Shown here: piece by piece, positions 34,537 to 44,227 of the stretch | Layout: each line of letters starts with the position of its first letter | Numbering within the stretch: the stretch's first letter is position 1 | From: Aquidulcibacter paucihalophilus | Lineage (GTDB): Bacteria > Pseudomonadota > Alphaproteobacteria > Caulobacterales > Aquidulcibacteraceae | Direction: 5' to 3' | Assembly (NCBI RefSeq): GCF_002105465.1 | Contig: NZ_NCSQ01000041.1 | Span: 1-56,941 of the forward strand | Length of the DNA: 56,941 nucleotides | Program-made: the position numbers and the translations under genes | The notes under the pieces: generated by a model | Database searches by the model: none | Told to the model about the DNA's origin: nothing | What the model saw: only the letters and a program-made list of their open reading frames with translations

Positions 34537-35381
34537 CTCTTCTTTTGGCCTGGCACAGGTGGTGGATTGGAAACGTCCACCCCAGCCGTTGCCAGCGCAT
34601 TTTCAAGCTCTTCTTGATTAAAGCCCGAAACCAATTTGCCATTGATCACAAAGCCGGGTGTGCCACCAATGTTGAGATTTGTGGCCTGCTCACGCATGCC
34701 CGTTAGGGTGGCCTCGACTTGGGGCTTCTCCATATCCGCCTTCAGCTTTGGTACATTCAATCCGATTGATGCGGCAATCTGGAAGATTTGTTCTGGATTA
34801 AGGTCGCCTTGCGCCGTCATCAGCGCATTGTGCATGGGCAGATACTTGCCTTGGTTGTGCGCCGCGATTGCTGCTTTAGCCGCAATGGTGGAATTCTCCG
34901 ACAGAATTGGCAGTTCCTTGAAGATGACGCGTATATCTTTGCGCGTTTGCATCAGATTAGCCACCCAACCTTGGGCCGCGTGGCAGAAGCCACATTTATA
35001 GTCAAAGAATTCGATGACTGTGATTTTGGCATTGGCTGGACCAAAGCTGAATTGGGCATGCTCGCTCTTCAAGGTCTTGAAGGCCGCAGCGACTTTTTCA
35101 TTCTGAAGGCGAGCTTGCTTGGTTTCGAACGCCCGTTGGGCTTCGAGAAGAATTTCGGGGTTTGCAACCAGTTCGTCGCGGATAAGAGCGCGCACCGCCG
35201 CTTGCTGCTCCGCCGTCAGCGCTTTCAATACGTCTGAATTGACTGCGCCGGGCGTCACTTGGGCTGCAGTCGCCTTGGCTTCACCGGTCTCAGCCGCTTT
35301 GTCGGCTGGCTTTGTGCAACTGGCGAAACTAAAGGCTGCAACAAACAGGGCAAGAAACGAAACACCGGTGTGAGGGCGCAT
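34533..35381 (-). CDS. DsbA-family thiol oxidoreductase, predicted lipoprotein
   Basis: The 282-residue protein has an export signal with a lipobox-like FASC (VSFLALFVAAFSFASC), an Ala/Lys-rich linker, an N-terminal helical part (EQQAAVRALIRDELVANPEILLEAQRA) and a thioredoxin-fold DSBA domain with active site CGFC (FFDYKCGFCHAAQG) and cis-Pro region GGTPGFVINGK. It resembles Com1/ScsC-like proteins more than classic DsbA. It may be oxidised by the DsbB at 32554. The ATG at 35381 begins the signal peptide. Confidence 0.92.
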   Translation of the reverse strand: MRPHTGVSFLALFVAAFSFASCTKPADKAAETGEAKATAAQVTPGAVNSDVLKALTAEQQAAVRALIRDELVANPEILLEAQRAFETKQARLQNEKVAAAFKTLKSEHAQFSFGPANAKITVIEFFDYKCGFCHAAQGWVANLMQTRKDIRVIFKELPILSENSTIAAKAAIAAHNQGKYLPMHNALMTAQGDLNPEQIFQIAASIGLNVPKLKADMEKPQVEATLTGMREQATNLNIGGTPGFVINGKLVSGFNQEELENALATAGVDVSNPPPVPGQKKS

Positions 35382-35434
35382 CTGCGGCTCCAAGAAACAA
35401 GATTGAATTTGAGCGTGTTATTACATTCTAACTC

Positions 35435-36985
35435 TTAATGTTTTGCATGCGTTTCCGCGTGGTCATGATCGTGAGTCAGATCGTCCAGTTCAATCACCCG
35501 CAAAAGTTCAGTCTTAGTCTCAGAGGTAGCCTTTTTGGACGCCAAAGGTGCTTCAGGCAGAAGCGTTAGGGGACGCGGATCATTGCCTCGCCGACCTGCT
35601 TTGGTGACCATGGGCAAAGTGATCGTCGAAATATCAAAGGCCCGCCGCCATTCCGGCGTTGCACGCACCAAATTGCGCATAGCAAGGTCTGAGAAACGGT
35701 GCGCTCGCAACATATCACCGAGGTTATAGGCTTCTTCTGCTGTGGCTAAGCGGGCAAGGCCCACTTGCCCATTTCGGTCCGCCACAACGGCCAATTGGTT
35801 CCACGCGAAAGCGTTTGTTGGTTCGAGGCGCAAGGCTGAACGCAAGCGGGCTTCGGCTTCTGCCCGTAATTCTGGCCGCTCGGTCGCCAGAAGCGAGCGC
35901 GCAAGACCAATCAATAACAAGGACTCATTCGGGGCCAAAGCCACCGCGCGCCGGTTTGGCTCAATCGATTCTTCGGGCTTGCCATTTTCATAATAGATTT
36001 GCCCCAAAAGCTCGTAAAAGAAGGGGTTTTCAGGTTGTTCTGCGATGAGTTTTTGGGTCTCTCGCACGGCCGTTGTCATATCGGGTGCGCGGAAGGCGGC
36101 CACCGCACGGGCATAACGTGCATATATCGACTGATCTGAGGCAGGATATTTCACAAAGGTGCGCGCTGGTGTGTAGAGAAAGGCTTGGATTTTCGCCTGC
36201 ATCATTTTCAGCCGGTCGATGTCGGCCGGGCTGTCTTCGGCATCGCGATTGGTTTGTTCATTCACCCGGTTCTGCAACGCTTGAATTCGATCACCCGACA
36301 AAGGGTGAGAGCGGAAATAGGGTTCGCGGCGGGAGTCAGCGAGGATTTCATTATAGCGGAACTTCGTGAAAAACTCGAGCAGGCCGCGACCAGATTGGCC
36401 CGTTTTTTCAAGGAAAGTCACCGCAGCCTGATCTGCGCTGCTTTCTTGTACGCGGGTGAAGGTAAAGAAGCTCAACATGGCGAATTGTTGCGAACTGGCC
36501 AATAGGGCCGCACCCGCATCGGGTGCACCGGCTGCGATCGCCAAAAGACCAAGCGCAATCGTCACATAAGCCGGCCGCATCGCCTCGCGGATATTCGCAT
36601 CAGAGCGCGCGAGATGGCCGCCGGAAATATGGCCTGTTTCGTGCGCAATAACGCCCTTCAACTGGTTTGGCGTTTCAGTTTCAAGGATCAAGCCCGTGTG
36701 GATAAAGACGTTTTGACCGTTGGTAACAAAGGCGTTCAGCGTCTTGTCGCCAACAATGTAGATTTTGACATCATTGGGCGCGAGGCCTGCTGCTTCAAAA
36801 ATCGGGTTTGAAAAATCGCGGAGGGTGCGTTCAATCTCAGCGTCTCGGATAAGGGATTGAGCACGCACGTCTAAGGGGGCTAAAATGAAGGCTGCAACAA
36901 GGCTCAAAGTACGAAGACGCGGCATTCTGCGGAATGGGGTCTTTCGCACCTTTGTGTCCTTATCGATGGCAGTGTCTCTTATCAT
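35435..36985 (-). CDS. M48 family metalloprotease with TPR repeats (BepA-like)
   Basis: The 516-residue periplasmic zinc protease has a signal peptide (RMPRLRTLSLVAAFILAPLDVRAQ), an M48 domain with the zinc motif HETGHISGGH near residue 115 and a downstream Glu in ESSADQAAVTFLE, then a TPR region (about 285-440, for example PENPFFYELLGQIYYENGKPEES and EPTNAFAWNQLAVVADRNGQ). The C-terminus is His-rich (DDLTHDHDHAETHAKH), which could bind metal. This architecture is that of BepA/YfgC, which degrades or assists misfolded outer-membrane proteins. A second start at 36925 is possible. Confidence 0.92.
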   Translation of the reverse strand: MIRDTAIDKDTKVRKTPFRRMPRLRTLSLVAAFILAPLDVRAQSLIRDAEIERTLRDFSNPIFEAAGLAPNDVKIYIVGDKTLNAFVTNGQNVFIHTGLILETETPNQLKGVIAHETGHISGGHLARSDANIREAMRPAYVTIALGLLAIAAGAPDAGAALLASSQQFAMLSFFTFTRVQESSADQAAVTFLEKTGQSGRGLLEFFTKFRYNEILADSRREPYFRSHPLSGDRIQALQNRVNEQTNRDAEDSPADIDRLKMMQAKIQAFLYTPARTFVKYPASDQSIYARYARAVAAFRAPDMTTAVRETQKLIAEQPENPFFYELLGQIYYENGKPEESIEPNRRAVALAPNESLLLIGLARSLLATERPELRAEAEARLRSALRLEPTNAFAWNQLAVVADRNGQVGLARLATAEEAYNLGDMLRAHRFSDLAMRNLVRATPEWRRAFDISTITLPMVTKAGRRGNDPRPLTLLPEAPLASKKATSETKTELLRVIELDDLTHDHDHAETHAKH

Positions 36986-37142
36986 TTTGGACCCTTCATC
37001 CTTTCTGCGCCCGATCGATCAGGGAGTTCACCCTATCATCAAACTGTTTTCATGGATAATAGGGCATTTTCGCGGCAGGAGGATAAACCTCAGCTGAAAC
37101 CGTGACAAAGCGTGTCACGATCACGTGTGCCGGACAAAACAA

Positions 37143-37170
37143 GGGCCAGATTCCAATAGGAAGCTGGCCC
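37143..37170. terminator. Terminator of rne
   Basis: The outer stem GGGCCAG/CTGGCCC (37143-37149 with 37164-37170) continues through an A/G mismatch into TTCC/GGAA with an AATA loop. Following bases on the minus strand are TTGTTTTG, and on the plus strand GTTTTCTT. It lies 26 bases after the rne stop. Confidence 0.8.
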
Positions 37171-37195
37171 GTTTTCTTAAGGTAGGTGCTAGGCT

Positions 37196-39688
37196 TTAAT
37201 TGCCGAACAGTTTTTGCGCATTGCGGGACCACCACCCACTTTTGCGTGGGGCAGCGGGTTCCGTGCTTATCGGCTCAACCGGGGTTTCAGTTGAGGCCGC
37301 GGGGGCTTCAGCTACTGGTTCGGCAGCTATCTCAGCTGTTGGAGCGGTAATTTCCTCAGTGGCTTTGGCAGCAGCTTTTGACCCGCGTGCTGCCCGTTTG
37401 GCCGGGGCCTTTTTGGCTGGTGCTTCGGCGGCTTCTGCTGCAGGCTCCACAACAACAGGCGCTTCAGTGGCATCAGCTTCCGAACCCGCTTCGGCTTCTG
37501 TAGCCTTCTTCCGGCTTGGTCGTTTCCGCTTTGCTGGAGCTTCGGAGACGGGGAGGGGCTCCACCGCCGCAGGCAGAGTCAAGTCAATTGCCCCTGTATC
37601 AGTCTCATCGCCCGCTACATGGATTGTCTCCATACCGGCAATTTGTGGTTCTGCCTCACCGGCTTCGGACGACGTGCGACTTTCGCCTTGACCTAAACGC
37701 ATGGCTTCACCTTCGCGTCTGCGGCGACCGCCCCGGCGTCCACGGCGACGGCGACGGCGGGCTTGGGCTTCAGCGGGTGTTTCCCCTTCAGGACCGGCTT
37801 CTTCTTCGCTTTCGGCATCGTCACCGCTACCGGCTTCGGAAGCCTCAGCGGCCTCCCCGTCGGTTTGGGAAGCCTGCGCGCTCTCGCTGTCACCAGCTTC
37901 GTCGCGACGGCCGCCACGACGACGTCGGCGACGGCGCTTGCCCCCTTCGCGTGGGTTATCCCCGTCTTGGCCTTCTTTGGCGCTCACACGCGCTTCACCG
38001 TCACCATCGGCTTCGGCCTGATCCTCATCTTCATTGTCTTCAATGATTTCATCATCTTCATCGATGGGGTCATCAATTTTTACATAGACCGGCACAAAAT
38101 CGTCTTCGAGTAATTCTTCGCCCAGTTCGACGATCTCAAAGCGACATTGGCCAGGTGTCATGTCTGACTCAGCAAAGACGCGCACAACAAGCCCGCGTTC
38201 TTGCACGAGACGGGTCAAGTGGTCGCGCTTTTCATTCAGAAGATAAAGCGCGGTCTGAATATCTGCGTGAAGGGCAACTTCGCAATCCTTCCGATTGGCG
38301 ACTGCGGCCTCGACCGAGCGAAGCGCTTGCAAGCTGGCCGATTCAGGTGAGCGGACGCGGCCTGTACCGTCGCAGGTTGGGCAGATGTGGCTTGAGCCCT
38401 CTAACACGCCAGTCCGGCGTCGCTGACGCGAAATCTCCAAGAGACCAAAGCCTGAGATTTTGCCCATTTGAACACGGGCGCGGTCAAACCGCAGCGCGTC
38501 TTTCATCTTCTTTTCAACCGCCCGATCATTGCGGTTTTCTTCCATGTCGATGAAGTCGAGCACGACAAGGCCAGCCAAGTCGCGCAAGCGCATTTGCCGT
38601 GCGGCTTCTTCGGCGGCTTCCAGATTGGTTTTCAAGGCAGTCGATTCAATCGAACGTTCTCGCGTGGAGCGCCCCGAGTTTACGTCTATCGCGACCAATG
38701 CTTCGGTTTGGTTGATCACGATATAGCCACCCGAACGTAATTGAACGATGGGTGAGTGAATGCTTTCAAGCTGACTTTCTACTTTCATGCGCGAGAATAA
38801 AGGCGTTGCGGCCTTATATTGCTGCACTTTTTTCGCGTGGCTTGGCATAAGCATTTTGATGAAGTCTTTGGCTTCACGATAAGCTTCTTCGCCTTCAACC
38901 AAGATCGCGTCGACATCTTTGTCGTAAAGGTCGCGGACCGCGCGCTTAACCAAGTTATCTTCTTCATGGATCAGGGAAGGCGCAATCGACTTCATCGTGC
39001 GCTCGCGAATATCATCCCAAAGGCGCAGTAGATATTCATAGTCTCGTTTGATCTCGGTCTTGGTGCGTTTGGCCCCTGCCGTACGAATAATCAGACCCAT
39101 GCCCTTGGGCACTTCAAGCTCGGAGATAACCGACTTTAACCGCTTGCGGTCACCCACAGCCGTGATTTTGCGCGAAATACCGCCACCTCGTGGCGTGTTG
39201 GGCATCAAGACGCAATAGCGCCCAGCGAGCGACAAATAGGTCGTCAGCGCCGCACCCTTATTGCCGCGCTCTTCTTTGACAGCTTGGACCAGCATGATCT
39301 GGCGACGGCGAATCACTTCTTGGATTTTGTAGCGACGCTGGGCCGCCCGACGGGCGCGAACCTGTTCGTCATCGCCATCGCCTTCTTCATCGAGGGCAGC
39401 CTGCTCAGCTTCTTCCGCAAGCAAGGCTTCGCGGTCGGCGGCAGGAATTTGATAATAGTCAGGATGAATTTCGCCAAACGCGAGGAAGCCATGGCGATTG
39501 CCGCCATATTCGACAAACCCTGCTTGTAAGGATGGTTCTACCCGCGTGACTTTGGCGAGATAGATATTGCCACGGATTTGTTTTTTGGACGCAGATTCAA
39601 AGTCGAAGTCGTCGATTTGGTTTCCGGCGAGCACAACTACCCGGGTTTCCTCCGGATGAGCTGCGTCGATCAGCATTGTTTTGGACAT
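37196..39688 (-). CDS. rne: Ribonuclease E
   Basis: This endoribonuclease of mRNA decay and rRNA/tRNA maturation has 830 residues. The catalytic N-terminal half contains an S1 domain (about 35-115, interrupted by an acidic insert EEGDGDDEQ), a 5'-sensor/RNase H-like part, the DNase I-like segment with VAIDVNSGRSTRERSIE and the catalytic Asp region GLVVLDFIDMEE, and the zinc link CPTCDGTGRV near residue 417. The C-terminal half is disordered: acidic, then Arg-rich clusters (GGKRRRRRRRGGRR) and Ala/Glu-rich repeats, ending WWSRNAQKLFGN. The ATG at 39688 starts the conserved region. Confidence 0.96.
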   Translation of the reverse strand: MSKTMLIDAAHPEETRVVVLAGNQIDDFDFESASKKQIRGNIYLAKVTRVEPSLQAGFVEYGGNRHGFLAFGEIHPDYYQIPAADREALLAEEAEQAALDEEGDGDDEQVRARRAAQRRYKIQEVIRRRQIMLVQAVKEERGNKGAALTTYLSLAGRYCVLMPNTPRGGGISRKITAVGDRKRLKSVISELEVPKGMGLIIRTAGAKRTKTEIKRDYEYLLRLWDDIRERTMKSIAPSLIHEEDNLVKRAVRDLYDKDVDAILVEGEEAYREAKDFIKMLMPSHAKKVQQYKAATPLFSRMKVESQLESIHSPIVQLRSGGYIVINQTEALVAIDVNSGRSTRERSIESTALKTNLEAAEEAARQMRLRDLAGLVVLDFIDMEENRNDRAVEKKMKDALRFDRARVQMGKISGFGLLEISRQRRRTGVLEGSSHICPTCDGTGRVRSPESASLQALRSVEAAVANRKDCEVALHADIQTALYLLNEKRDHLTRLVQERGLVVRVFAESDMTPGQCRFEIVELGEELLEDDFVPVYVKIDDPIDEDDEIIEDNEDEDQAEADGDGEARVSAKEGQDGDNPREGGKRRRRRRRGGRRDEAGDSESAQASQTDGEAAEASEAGSGDDAESEEEAGPEGETPAEAQARRRRRRGRRGGRRRREGEAMRLGQGESRTSSEAGEAEPQIAGMETIHVAGDETDTGAIDLTLPAAVEPLPVSEAPAKRKRPSRKKATEAEAGSEADATEAPVVVEPAAEAAEAPAKKAPAKRAARGSKAAAKATEEITAPTAEIAAEPVAEAPAASTETPVEPISTEPAAPRKSGWWSRNAQKLFGN

Positions 39689-39940
39689 AGATGTAAGCTC
39701 CAGCGCGCTGGCTCGGCCGCAGGGCAACGCAGTGGCGTCGTCTCCCGGTCAATGAGCGCGAATCGTCAAAGGTTGTTGGTAAAAGTCGGCGCTGAACGAA
39801 GCGCGATGGGAGAGCAGCACCCAGATCCCGGCCTAATGGCCCACGCGAATGGCGCAAAAGCGTCATAGCTTCGCCTTGGATCAAAGTCTCTTGAAACAGA
39901 GTGGCGCGCAATGTCATCGCCGCGGAGCGTCCCGACTTAG

Positions 39941-39961
39941 AATATGCCAAAAAGGCATATT
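39941..39961 (-). promoter_or_regulatory. Hairpin in the rne leader
   Basis: An 8-bp perfect stem (AATATGCC with GGCATATT) closes a 5-base loop, reading TTTTT on the rne strand. It is 253 bases upstream of the rne ATG. AT-rich single-stranded flanks and a U-rich loop are features that RNase E would bind. Confidence 0.5.
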
Positions 39962-40014
39962 GAATGAACTGGTTGAGACTTGGCTTTGAGGTGCACAAGT
40001 CTGGTTCCAAAAAA

Positions 40015-40055
40015 GCAATACGGCGAAGATCAAAAACCCATCTTTCCCGTATTGC
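40015..40055 (-). promoter_or_regulatory. Second hairpin in the rne leader
   Basis: A 9-bp perfect outer stem (GCAATACGG, 40015-40023, with CCGTATTGC, 40047-40055) is followed after a 2x2 internal loop by an inner AAGAT/ATCTT stem. It could belong to the rne leader or overlap the divergent promoter of the amidase gene. Confidence 0.45.
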
Positions 40056-40187
40056 AAATTACACTGCCTCACTTCGCACAGAAAGGGAAGCGGGACTTGC
40101 TCCCTGATTCCACATTGGACAGGTCCGGTGGGTTACAGGTATCAAGCTTTAGCCCTTCGCAGCACAGATTCGGCAGCCGGACCCAGT

Positions 40188-41510
40188 ATGAAGCCATTGT
40201 CTTATCAAACAGTGTTTGCCGCTTTGATCCGCATATTTCGAATGCAGCGGCTATATTTGGCACGCGGCGTGATCTTGCTGCTTCTCGCTGTCGGTTTGGC
40301 CGCAATCTCGGTTGATTGGCCTCCGGCTTGGACCAAGGAAAGTGCTGCCTTTACCCAAGCTCAGGCCCAGACGCGGGGGCTTCCACGCGTCAGTGCCATA
40401 ACAACTACCCAAGCCGCCGAGGCGACGATTGTCAGCATTCGCCTCGATCAACCTGTCAAATACCGCTTCTTCGCCTTAACCACGCCATCGCCTCGCCTTG
40501 TTATTGATATGCCCAAGGTCACTTGGGGGTTGGGCAATGGTCGGGCGGGGACTTTGATCGGCGAAGGCGGGGTTTCACAAATCCGTTTTGCCGACAAATC
40601 CCAAACAGAATCACGCATCGTCTTGGACCTGTCAGGCCCGATGCGGATTCGCAAACATGAGATCGTGGGCGTATTAGGGGGGCGGCAATTACGCCTTGAA
40701 TTGGTACCAACCAATCCCAAGACCTTTGCCACAACCGCGCCTGTTCCCAAGCCGCGCGTAGCTGAGAAGGTCAATAGCGTCCCCACGCCTATCCGGCCAA
40801 ATGCTGCCGGGCGCCGCTTTGTGATCGTCATCGACCCCGGCCATGGTGGCAAAGATCCCGGCGCAACTGGGGTTTCTGGTCAGTTGTTTGAAAAAGAAGT
40901 GACACTCGCCAGCGCCATCTTGTTGCGCGACTATCTCCGCCGCGACCGCCGATTTGAAGTCATTTTGACCCGCGACACCGATGTGTTCTTGACCCTTGAG
41001 CGCCGCATTTTGATCGCACGGGACAAGCGCGCGGACCTGTTTATCTCCCTGCATGCAGACTCTGCGCCCCCCGGCTCACGGGCGGTTGGGGCCACGGTCT
41101 ACACACTATCAGAGGCAGGCGGCCAGCGCGCGCGACAACTTCTCAATAATGACAATTGGTCCATCGCTCCGCCCAATCAGACGCAAGATAAGTCCGTCGT
41201 TGAGATATTACGGGATTTGACCCAGCGCGACACGAAGAACCAATCGGCTATTTTCGGTCAATCCCTGATCAGCGAGATCCGGAAAATAGGACCGGTGACG
41301 CAGACATCGCATCGCCGAGCAGGCTTCTTCGTCCTGCTCTCGCCCCGCGTTCCGGCGGTCTTGCTTGAGATGGGCTTTATGTCGCATCCCGAAGATGAAG
41401 CGCGCTTAGCTAATCCGCAATTCCGCAGCCGACAAATGGCTGCAACCGCAAAATCAATCAGTGCCTATTTTGACCGTGTTCAAGTGATCAGCGGCGGTGC
41501 TGGCAAATAG
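40188..41510 (+). CDS. N-acetylmuramoyl-L-alanine amidase, AmiC-type
   Basis: This periplasmic amidase cuts the bond between MurNAc and the stem peptide during cell separation. The 440-residue protein has an N-terminal membrane/signal segment (RGVILLLLAVGLAAIS), an AMIN domain (about 75-180, RLVIDMPKVTWGLG and RIVLDLSGPMR), and an Amidase_3 domain (about 205-430) with zinc ligands His in VIDPGHGGKDPGATG, Glu in FEKEVTLA and His in FISLHADS, and catalytic Glu in LLEMGFMSHPEDE. ATG 40242 is an alternative start. It is followed by the PBP1A gene on the same strand. Confidence 0.95.
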   Translation: MKPLSYQTVFAALIRIFRMQRLYLARGVILLLLAVGLAAISVDWPPAWTKESAAFTQAQAQTRGLPRVSAITTTQAAEATIVSIRLDQPVKYRFFALTTPSPRLVIDMPKVTWGLGNGRAGTLIGEGGVSQIRFADKSQTESRIVLDLSGPMRIRKHEIVGVLGGRQLRLELVPTNPKTFATTAPVPKPRVAEKVNSVPTPIRPNAAGRRFVIVIDPGHGGKDPGATGVSGQLFEKEVTLASAILLRDYLRRDRRFEVILTRDTDVFLTLERRILIARDKRADLFISLHADSAPPGSRAVGATVYTLSEAGGQRARQLLNNDNWSIAPPNQTQDKSVVEILRDLTQRDTKNQSAIFGQSLISEIRKIGPVTQTSHRRAGFFVLLSPRVPAVLLEMGFMSHPEDEARLANPQFRSRQMAATAKSISAYFDRVQVISGGAGK

Positions 41511-41689
41511 GAATGATGACATAGCAGTCTGCCCTCTTGAAGCCGCGTGCTTCAGCTTCAGCAGAACTGGGAAAGGGCGCTTTTATTGGCGCGCCAAGCA
41601 GGCCATACTAAGGACAAGATCAGGGGTAAAGCCAAACTGGGCAAGTGGCCCAATTGGTCCCTTACCCGATTGGGAAAGACCGAGCGACG

Positions 41690-44131
41690 ATGCGAGTCTA
41701 TTTGAAGATCATTGCTTTGACCGTTCTGGTCTCGATCGCCTTGGGCGTCATCGGCGCGGTCATTTTGGTCAATATGGCACTGCAAGGTCTGCCAGACCAT
41801 CAAAAGCTTGCCAATTACCAACCTGCTGTTTCCAGCGTGATCTATTCTTCCGATGGTCGCCAGATTGGTCTGTTTGCACGGCAGAACCGATCTTATATCC
41901 CGATTGAGCAAGTCCCTGACCACGTTATCGGAGCCTTTATGGCTGCGGAGGATAAGGATTTTTACTCCCATTCGGGAGTAGATTTGATGGGTGTGGGCCG
42001 CGCTGTTTTATTCAATATCAGCAATTTGGGTGAGCGTCGGATGCAAGGGGCTTCCACCATCACTCAACAAGTGGCCGAAAACGTCTTGTTGTTAGATGAT
42101 GCGCGCGGCTCAACCCTCGACAAAATCTTGTCCAAGGTTCGCGAAGCCTTGGTGTCTATCCGCATCGAAGAAGTTCTGACTAAAGACCAGATCATGGAAA
42201 TCTACGTCAATCAGATTTTCTTGGGCTTTAGGTCATATGGCGTTCAAGCGGCGGCGCAGACTTATTTTGGCAAGGATGTGCGTGATCTGACCATTGCGCA
42301 GGCGGCTTATTTGGGGGCTTTGCCCAAGGGACCCAACAATTACAACCCCCTTCGCCACATGGACCGTGCTGTTGGTCGACGAAATTGGGTGATTGAACGC
42401 ATGAAGGAGAATGGCTTCATCACAGCCCAGCAGGCGGCTGCTGCCCAAGCCGAACCCTTGACGGTCAATCCTAATCCACGTGGCAGTTGGACAGATCCTG
42501 AAGCAGGCGAATTCGTAGAGGAAGTTCGCCGCGACCTGATCCGTCGCTTTGGCAAGGATGCGCCGTATTCGCGCGGCTTTATCATTCGTTCGACTGTCGA
42601 TCTGGATAAGCAGAAATATGCACGCGAGGCTCTATCGGCAAGCTTGAACCGGTTGGATCCGCGTCGCACTCGTGGCTTTACCGGCGCGGTCGGGATGATG
42701 AATGTGTCGGGGGACTGGTCTGCGCGGCTGGCAAAAGCGCGTTACTGGCGCCCAGATCCTCGCGCGGTTTTTGCGATTGTCTTGGATGAAGCCCAATCCT
42801 TTGGCCTGACCAACGGCAGCAAAGTGCCCATTCCAGAGGCCGATAAGGACTGGGCGCTGCGATCTGGCAAACCCTTGGTGGACGGCGGGTTGGTTTGGCT
42901 TGGTCGCCGGGATGACGGTACGTTCCAATTGCAACGCCATCAGGGCATCCAAGGTGCCTTGGTTTCGATTGATGTGCAGACAGGCGCTGTGATCGCCATG
43001 GCTGGCGGCATGGATGTTGAAGATTCCGGCTTTAACCGCGCTACCCAAGCCAAGCGTCAACCAGGTTCTTCGTTCAAACCCATCATTTATGCTGCAGCGC
43101 TCGAACAAGGGCTGACGCCTGAGACGAAGATTTCCGATGAGCGAATCCGTGGTGGTGGGTGGAGTCCAGAAAACGCCGACCGTAGATTTTATGGCGTGAT
43201 GACTTTGCGCCAAGCTCTGGTGATGTCTCGTAACACGGTGACCGTCCGGATCGCGCGTCGGGTGGGCATGCGTCGGGTGGCTGATTATGCGCGCCGCTTC
43301 GGCGTTTATGATGATTTGCCCAATGACCTGACCATGGCATTGGGTGCGGGGGAAACCACAGTTCTGCGTCTTACCTCAGCCTTTGCGGTCTTCCCGAATG
43401 GCGGACGTTATATCCCACCGGTTTTTTATGACCGTTTGCAAGACCCACGTGGGCGCACCGTTTGGCGTTCCGATCGCCGCTCTTGCCCAGCGTGCGATAG
43501 TGAGCTCAATCTCGATGCAGGCCCGCCACAAATTGATCCCTGGGGTGTTCAAGTCGTCTCTCCTCGCACCGCTTGGGAAATGACTGGAATTTTGCGGGAT
43601 GTGGTCTTGAAGGGTACAGGACGTGGCGTGGACTTTGGTCGTCCGGTGGCCGGCAAAACGGGGACAACCAGCGACTATAAGGATGCATGGTTCGTGGGCT
43701 TCTCCCCCTCAATCGCTACAGGCGTTTATGTCGGCTACGATTTGCCGCGCACCATTTATCAAGGGGCGTCGGGTGGCCCTGTGGCCGGTCCGATCTTTCG
43801 GCAATATATGATGAAGGCGCATGAAGGTCGTCCGGTGGAAGACTTTAATGCCTCACCCGAGGTCAAGCGCGAGATTGAAGCCGAAGAGCGGATGAACATT
43901 CTTGCGGAGTTGCAAACCAATCCAGCTGGGGCGGCAGCTACCTTGGCGCAAATGCGCAGTGGCAGAACCGATGCACCCCGTGTCGATACCCGACCTGGAA
44001 GTTCAATCGTGATTGACGACACCCCAACACCGCGCCCGGCTTCAACTCCGAAGACGGCCCCAAAGACGGCTCCTGTGGCCACACCTGCGCCCGCATCGAC
44101 TGCGGCACCAAAAGCCGAAAAAGAAGGCTGA
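41690..44131 (+). CDS. mrcA: Penicillin-binding protein 1A
   Basis: The bifunctional peptidoglycan synthase has 813 residues. An N-terminal anchor (MRVYLKIIALTVLVSIALGV) is followed by a GT51 glycosyltransferase domain with AAEDKDFYSHSGVD and GASTITQQVAENV, an OB-like insert, and a transpeptidase domain with SxxK in GSSFKPIIY, SxN in SRNTV and KTG in GKTGTTSDYKDAWF. The C-terminal tail is low-complexity Pro/Ala/Thr. ATG 41690 is chosen because the leader helix starts there; a GTG at 41645 is also in frame. Confidence 0.96.
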   Translation: MRVYLKIIALTVLVSIALGVIGAVILVNMALQGLPDHQKLANYQPAVSSVIYSSDGRQIGLFARQNRSYIPIEQVPDHVIGAFMAAEDKDFYSHSGVDLMGVGRAVLFNISNLGERRMQGASTITQQVAENVLLLDDARGSTLDKILSKVREALVSIRIEEVLTKDQIMEIYVNQIFLGFRSYGVQAAAQTYFGKDVRDLTIAQAAYLGALPKGPNNYNPLRHMDRAVGRRNWVIERMKENGFITAQQAAAAQAEPLTVNPNPRGSWTDPEAGEFVEEVRRDLIRRFGKDAPYSRGFIIRSTVDLDKQKYAREALSASLNRLDPRRTRGFTGAVGMMNVSGDWSARLAKARYWRPDPRAVFAIVLDEAQSFGLTNGSKVPIPEADKDWALRSGKPLVDGGLVWLGRRDDGTFQLQRHQGIQGALVSIDVQTGAVIAMAGGMDVEDSGFNRATQAKRQPGSSFKPIIYAAALEQGLTPETKISDERIRGGGWSPENADRRFYGVMTLRQALVMSRNTVTVRIARRVGMRRVADYARRFGVYDDLPNDLTMALGAGETTVLRLTSAFAVFPNGGRYIPPVFYDRLQDPRGRTVWRSDRRSCPACDSELNLDAGPPQIDPWGVQVVSPRTAWEMTGILRDVVLKGTGRGVDFGRPVAGKTGTTSDYKDAWFVGFSPSIATGVYVGYDLPRTIYQGASGGPVAGPIFRQYMMKAHEGRPVEDFNASPEVKREIEAEERMNILAELQTNPAGAAATLAQMRSGRTDAPRVDTRPGSSIVIDDTPTPRPASTPKTAPKTAPVATPAPASTAAPKAEKEG

Positions 44132-44227
44132 CGACGCAAACTGATACCCCATTTTGGACCGGTCTGGACCTTCAGGCCGGCCTTGCTTATGTCCGCACCC
44201 TGCGAGAATTGATTTTGGAGAGACCTT

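Larger units (their letters stand above)
39689..40187. promoter_or_regulatory. Intergenic leader region between rne and the amidase gene
   Basis: A 499-base gap between divergent genes without a convincing gene. It holds two perfect hairpins (39941-39961 and 40015-40055), listed separately. The length and structure suggest a long 5' untranslated leader of rne. Confidence 0.5.
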
